A model generated the notes under the pieces. That model saw only the letters and a program-made list of their open reading frames with translations, was not told the DNA's origin and ran no database searches. This document shows, one piece after another, positions 6,135 to 9,195 of a DNA stretch of 9,195 bases. Source of the DNA: Fibrobacteria bacterium (GTDB lineage: Bacteria > Fibrobacterota > Fibrobacteria > UBA5070); the NCBI GenBank assembly GCA_020633825.1, contig JACKCV010000013.1, positions 1 through 9,195 on the forward strand, given 5' to 3'. A program made the position numbers and the translations under genes. Every line of letters starts with the position of its first letter. Within the stretch, counting starts at the first letter, position 1.

Positions 6135-7607
6135 TCAGAAGTGCACGTTGGTGTTCTGGAAGTAGGGGTAGGCACCGACACCGTGTTCGCCGAGGTCGAG
6201 TCCGAGGACCTCTTCCTCGTCGGAGACGCGCAGCCCGACGGTGTACTTCAGGACCAGCCAGATGATCGTCGAGGCGACCAGGCACAGGGCGCCGTAGGCG
6301 ACCACACCCAAGGCCTGCACGCCGAAGTTGGCGGCCTTCTCGGGGAGCATCAGGAAGGGGATGCCGGCGGCCAGGGTGCCCCAGATGCCGTTGACGAGGT
6401 GGACCGAGAGGGCGCCCACGGGGTCGTCCATCTTGATCTTGTCGAAGAACACCACCGAGACGAAGACCAGGATGCCGGCCACGATTCCGATGATGAAGGA
6501 GCCGGTGATGCTGGCGATGTCGGCGTTGGCGGTGATGCCCACCAGGCCGGCGAGCACGCCGTTGAGCGTCATGGAGAGGTCGGGCTTCTTCATGACCGAC
6601 CAGCTGGTCATGGCCGCCGCGATTCCGCCCATGGCGGCGGCGATCGAAGTGGTGACGCAGACGTAGGAGATCATGGCGGGGTCGGCGCTCAGCACCGAGC
6701 CGCCGTTGAAGCCGAACCAGCCGAACCACAGCAGGAAGACGCCGATGGTCGCCAGGGGCATGTTGTGGGGAAGGATGGGGTTGATGCGGTTGCCCGAGTA
6801 CTTGCCCAGACGGGGGCCGAGCAACGCGACGCCGGTGAGGGCGCCCCAGCCGCCGACGGAGTGGACGAGGGTGGAGCCGGCGAAATCCTTGAAGCCCATG
6901 TCGGCGAGCCAGCCCGCACCCCAGTGCCAGGAACCGGCGAAGGGATAGACCAGGCCCACGTAGAGGACCGTGAAGAGCAGGTAGGCGGAGAGCTTGATGC
7001 GCTCGGCGACGGCACCCGAGACGATGGTGGCGGCGGTGGCGGCGAACATGCCCTGGAACAGGAAGTCGGTCCAGTAGGTGTAGGTGTGGAGACCGTAGGC
7101 ACGGGTGGCGTTGGCCAAGTCCGACGGATCACCGGCGATGCCGAATCCGGCGAAGCCGAACCACTTGCCGAAGATCCAGGCGTCTCCCGGATACATCAGG
7201 TTGAACCCGACGATCGCGTAGAGCACCAGGCCGATGCAGGGCGTGAGCGTGTTCTTGAAGAGGATGTTGACCGTGTTCTTCGACTGGGTCAGACCCGATT
7301 CGACGGTCGCGAAGCCCAAGTGCATGATGAACACCAGGAAGGCGGCGATCAAGACCCAGAGGTTGTCGACGAAGAATTGGACATCCATGGCCTTGCCGAT
7401 GGTGGCCGGGGCGTTTTCATCGACGGCTGCTTCCTCGGCGGCAGGAGCTTCGGCGACGGCGGCGGCGGTGTCGACGATGGCCGCGGCGGTGTCCACCGGG
7501 GCGACCATGGTGGAGTCTTCCGCGGCAGCGGGGGTCGCTGCGAGAAGCAGCAACGAAGCGACGGCACCGATCCAGGTGCTCCGGTGACTGGTGATCCAAG
7601 GAAGCAT
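6135..7607 (-). CDS. amt: Ammonium transporter, Amt/MEP/Rh family
   Basis: 490 residues. It moves ammonium across the inner membrane as a trimer of about 11-helix subunits. A signal peptide (WIGAVASLLLLAATPAAA, likely cut after Ala29) is followed by an unusual Ala/Glu/Asp-rich linker (about 30-70) before the first helix of the mature protein. Family features: the Amt signature DFAGSTLVHSVGG to LGPR (241-266), the twin pore histidines His249 and His403 (SVHLVNG), and GWFGFNGGS (296-304). The C-terminal tail VSDEEEVLGLDLGEHGVGAY (461-480) is the cytoplasmic segment typical of Amt proteins that contact PII (GlnK), but no glnK is in the window. GGGAGGGG at 7620-7613 ends 5 bases before the ATG, which fixes the start. 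A sigma-54 promoter lies upstream and an intrinsic terminator downstream, so it is probably a single-gene, nitrogen-controlled unit. Confidence 0.97.
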   Translation of the reverse strand: MLPWITSHRSTWIGAVASLLLLAATPAAAEDSTMVAPVDTAAAIVDTAAAVAEAPAAEEAAVDENAPATIGKAMDVQFFVDNLWVLIAAFLVFIMHLGFATVESGLTQSKNTVNILFKNTLTPCIGLVLYAIVGFNLMYPGDAWIFGKWFGFAGFGIAGDPSDLANATRAYGLHTYTYWTDFLFQGMFAATAATIVSGAVAERIKLSAYLLFTVLYVGLVYPFAGSWHWGAGWLADMGFKDFAGSTLVHSVGGWGALTGVALLGPRLGKYSGNRINPILPHNMPLATIGVFLLWFGWFGFNGGSVLSADPAMISYVCVTTSIAAAMGGIAAAMTSWSVMKKPDLSMTLNGVLAGLVGITANADIASITGSFIIGIVAGILVFVSVVFFDKIKMDDPVGALSVHLVNGIWGTLAAGIPFLMLPEKAANFGVQALGVVAYGALCLVASTIIWLVLKYTVGLRVSDEEEVLGLDLGEHGVGAYPYFQNTNVHF

Positions 7608-7630
7608 TGTGGCCCCTCCCTACAGTGTTG

Positions 7631-7678
7631 GTGGTGTTCCAGGAGCATCCTGGTCGGATGCCTATCCTGGTTCACCAC
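7631..7678 (-). promoter_or_regulatory. Long hairpin in the amt leader
   Basis: The arms are GTGGTG tt CCAGGA GCATCC (7631-7650) and GGATGC cta TCCTGG tt CACCAC (7656-7678), closing on a 5-base loop. That is 18 paired positions with a TT/TT internal loop and a 3-base bulge. The start predicted from the sigma-54 promoter (about 7670) would keep the inner 12 pairs (7639-7670) right at the 5' end of the amt mRNA. No T tract follows on the - strand, so it is not an obvious terminator of the upstream gene. A role in mRNA stability or protein binding is inference. Confidence 0.6.
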
Positions 7679-7679
7679 T

Positions 7680-7696
7680 AAGCATCGGTCGTGCCA
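7680..7696 (-). promoter_or_regulatory. Sigma-54 (RpoN) promoter for amt
   Basis: On the - strand the sequence TGGCACGACCGATGCT matches the -24/-12 consensus TGGCACG-N4-TTGCW in all but one consensus base. The invariant GG (7695-7694) and GC (7683-7682) are exactly 10 bases apart. The predicted start is near 7670, giving a leader of about 63 bases before the amt ATG. Sigma-54 control of ammonium uptake is well known in other bacteria. This promoter should need an ATP-dependent enhancer-binding protein, not encoded in the window. Confidence 0.8.
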
Positions 7697-7736
7697 CTTC
7701 GATTCTTCTTCACTCGCTCGGGGTCATTTCCCGGAT

Positions 7737-7820
7737 TGTCGAAGACACTTCAGGTCATCGCGACACATTCGTGACAATGTCATCGAGTGTCAATTTGGCA
7801 GAGCTCAAAGAGACATTGTC
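7737..7820 (-). promoter_or_regulatory. Cluster of TGTC/GACA dyads, candidate enhancer for amt
   Basis: Eight TGTC or GACA tetramers fall within 84 bp. They include three dyads: TGTCgaaGACA (7737-7747), TGACAATGTCA (7772-7782) and GACATTGTC (7812-7820). Relative to the predicted start at about 7670 their centres lie near -72, -107 and -146, the usual place for sites of a sigma-54 activator. They do not match the enterobacterial NtrC consensus (GCAC-N5-GTGC type), so another activator or a diverged site is implied. The last dyad lies 14 bases past the stop codon of the upstream gene. Confidence 0.45.
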
Positions 7821-7834
7821 GCAAGTTCTGGAGT

Positions 7835-9181
7835 TTATTTCTCCACAACTCTCCAAGGATGAGCGAGATCGTGGATGGTCTTGGCGGGGAGGAAGGTCGC
7901 CAAAGGGATTTCCAGGAACAGTGTCCACCACAGGGACATGGAGCCGTTCCACAGTCCCGGCCGCTCGAACACGCGCAGGTCCCCGGAGGGGGAGGGTTTG
8001 ACCGAGAGGAAGGCGCGGCTGGAATCCACGAATTTCGCCAACGGCCAGGTGGATCCGTCCCGTTTGCGGAAGCAGCAGGCCAATTCCACGGGGTTGAAGT
8101 GGGTGGAGGATTTCAGGAGGTCCTTTTGATCGGGGGCGACCTCGGACTGCTCCACGATTTCGAGTCGTTCCCCGGACTCGGTGCGGACCCAGAACGGTCC
8201 TCCACCGGGTTCCCCCACGTTGGGGACCATTCCGGCCACGCGCAAGGGACGATCGACGAGAGGACGCAGGGCTTCCTCGTCGGGGGGGAGAGGGAGTGCA
8301 AGGGAGGCGGCCAGGGATCGCAAACCCCGGGAGTCCCCGGTTTCCAGGAAATCGTCGGCCGCTTCGCGCAGGCCCAGCGCGATGGCCGCCATCAGCTTGC
8401 GCCAGGGAACCACCGCCGTTCGGCGGGAATCCGGTTGGATGTTGTCGATGTTCTTGACCAGGACCACTCGCCCGGGGGTCATTTCCAGGTTGGGCAGCAA
8501 CGATCCGTGGCCACCGGCCCGGAGCGCCGGAAGTCCTTCGGCATCCCGGACCACCTCCCCGTCGGGGCCCAGGGAGAGGGTGTCCGTGGACGGGGATTGG
8601 ATGGAGGCGACCGCCACCAGGTCCCCGCCATGGCGTCGAGACAGGGCACGAGCCTGTTCATCGAATCCTGCGGGGAGAGGCCAGGCTTCCGGGAGGGTGA
8701 AATGGATCACGCCTTTGCCGGTCTTCCCCAGGATTTCGGAGGATTCCGCCACCTGCTCGACCAACGGGGTCCTCAAGGGGAAGGATTCCTCGGGGTCTTC
8801 GTGGAACGGGACGAAAGCCTTGGGGCGCGAGGCCCAGCCATAGCCTTCCGGAGCATTTTCCACGAGCATCCGAGCCACCGCGAGGGTGTCGTCGGGGTCG
8901 ATCTGCTTGTCCCAGAGGTTGCGAGCCACGATGGGCGCGCGGGCCAGCTTGCGGAGCTTGGCTTCCTCCTCGGCAGGGGCCGGGTGGGTTCCGGAAACGT
9001 ACTGGCGCAGACTTGCGAACATACGGCTCGCGGCCCCGGAAGCGGGAACGAAGAATCCGGCCTCACCGCGTGTGCAAGCGGCTTGGAAGGCTTCGAGGAG
9101 GGTCGTGGAGACGTCGCTCTCCGGGGAAACTTCCAGGATCCCATCGCCCTTGGTCGCTGCCCGATCCAGGAACGGGGGCAC
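7835..9181 (-). CDS. DUF4301 family protein
   Basis: At least 448 residues. The function of the family is unknown to me. The glycine-rich motif VPASGAASRMF (45-55) resembles the nucleotide-binding loop of sugar-phosphate nucleotidyltransferases. Further landmarks are KAFVPFH (121-127), RTPLVEQ (137-143), VIHFTLPEAW (158-167), RAGGHGSLLPNL (221-232), VKNIDNIQPD (242-251), THFNPVELAC (360-369), GLWNGSMSLW (409-418) and KTIHDL (434-439), a pattern I associate with DUF4301 of Bacteroidota and relatives. A nucleotidyltransferase-like activity is inference. The first in-window start is GTG at 9181, with GGAAGG shortly upstream, but the frame stays open to the window edge (…REGS before it), so the real start may lie outside and the gene may be partial. 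It ends with TAA at 7835-7837, 227 bp before amt on the same strand. Confidence 0.85.
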   Translation of the reverse strand: MPPFLDRAATKGDGILEVSPESDVSTTLLEAFQAACTRGEAGFFVPASGAASRMFASLRQYVSGTHPAPAEEEAKLRKLARAPIVARNLWDKQIDPDDTLAVARMLVENAPEGYGWASRPKAFVPFHEDPEESFPLRTPLVEQVAESSEILGKTGKGVIHFTLPEAWPLPAGFDEQARALSRRHGGDLVAVASIQSPSTDTLSLGPDGEVVRDAEGLPALRAGGHGSLLPNLEMTPGRVVLVKNIDNIQPDSRRTAVVPWRKLMAAIALGLREAADDFLETGDSRGLRSLAASLALPLPPDEEALRPLVDRPLRVAGMVPNVGEPGGGPFWVRTESGERLEIVEQSEVAPDQKDLLKSSTHFNPVELACCFRKRDGSTWPLAKFVDSSRAFLSVKPSPSGDLRVFERPGLWNGSMSLWWTLFLEIPLATFLPAKTIHDLAHPWRVVEK

Positions 9182-9195
9182 CGAACCTTCCCGCA

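Noticed and set aside
7829..7845. TGGAG/CTCCA hairpin over the stop codon of the DUF4301 gene
   Set aside because: A 5-bp stem with a 7-base loop and no T tract is expected by chance.
6129..7862. 577-codon open frame on the + strand
   Set aside because: It is antisense to amt, whose signature and pore histidines are unmistakable; the product is a low-complexity Gly/Asp/Glu/His-rich chain.
8181..8843. 220-codon open frame on the + strand
   Set aside because: It is the shadow of the DUF4301 gene and is Arg/Ser-rich without motifs.

Overview
The window is GC-rich bacterial chromosomal DNA with dense, mostly overlapping genes and classical Shine-Dalgarno sites. A complete set of bacillithiol genes, a DUF4301 protein, an ammonium transporter with a signal peptide and a small Met-ligated c-type cytochrome suggest a Gram-negative bacterium outside the Proteobacteria. 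The FCB group is the best guess, perhaps a GC-rich Fibrobacterota, but this rests on gene content only and is low confidence.

Layout. Positions 1-308 hold the 3' end of an unrecognised gene in AT-rich DNA (24 of the first 60 bases are G or C). A hairpin (321-355) separates it from a small exported monohaem cytochrome c (423-800). A stretch of about 400 bp without a convincing gene follows, then tRNA-Arg(UCU) at 1215-1288. From 1359 to 5845 five genes run on the + strand with every junction overlapping by 1 to 4 bases: a small degenerate receiver-like protein, a class I SAM methyltransferase that appears to lack a standard start codon, bshC, bshB1 and bshA. The last three form the whole dedicated bacillithiol pathway: BshA makes GlcNAc-malate, BshB1 deacetylates it, and BshC adds cysteine. 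A convergent intergenic region (5846-6134) holds repeated ACCGGTCT motifs and a good rho-independent terminator for the gene on the other strand. That gene is amt (7607-6135, - strand), preceded by a well-matched sigma-54 promoter, a strong hairpin at the transcript start and a cluster of TGTC/GACA dyads in enhancer position. A DUF4301 gene (- strand, 7835 to about 9181) lies upstream of it.

How the genes work together. The central operon should supply the low-molecular-weight thiol bacillithiol. The co-transcribed methyltransferase is a candidate for tailoring it, for example N-methylation as reported in Chlorobaculum; this is inference. The amt unit looks nitrogen-regulated through sigma-54. 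The most interesting points are the methyltransferase in a complete bsh operon, its CTG-overlap start, the degenerate receiver upstream, and the sigma-54 promoter with its dyad cluster ahead of amt.
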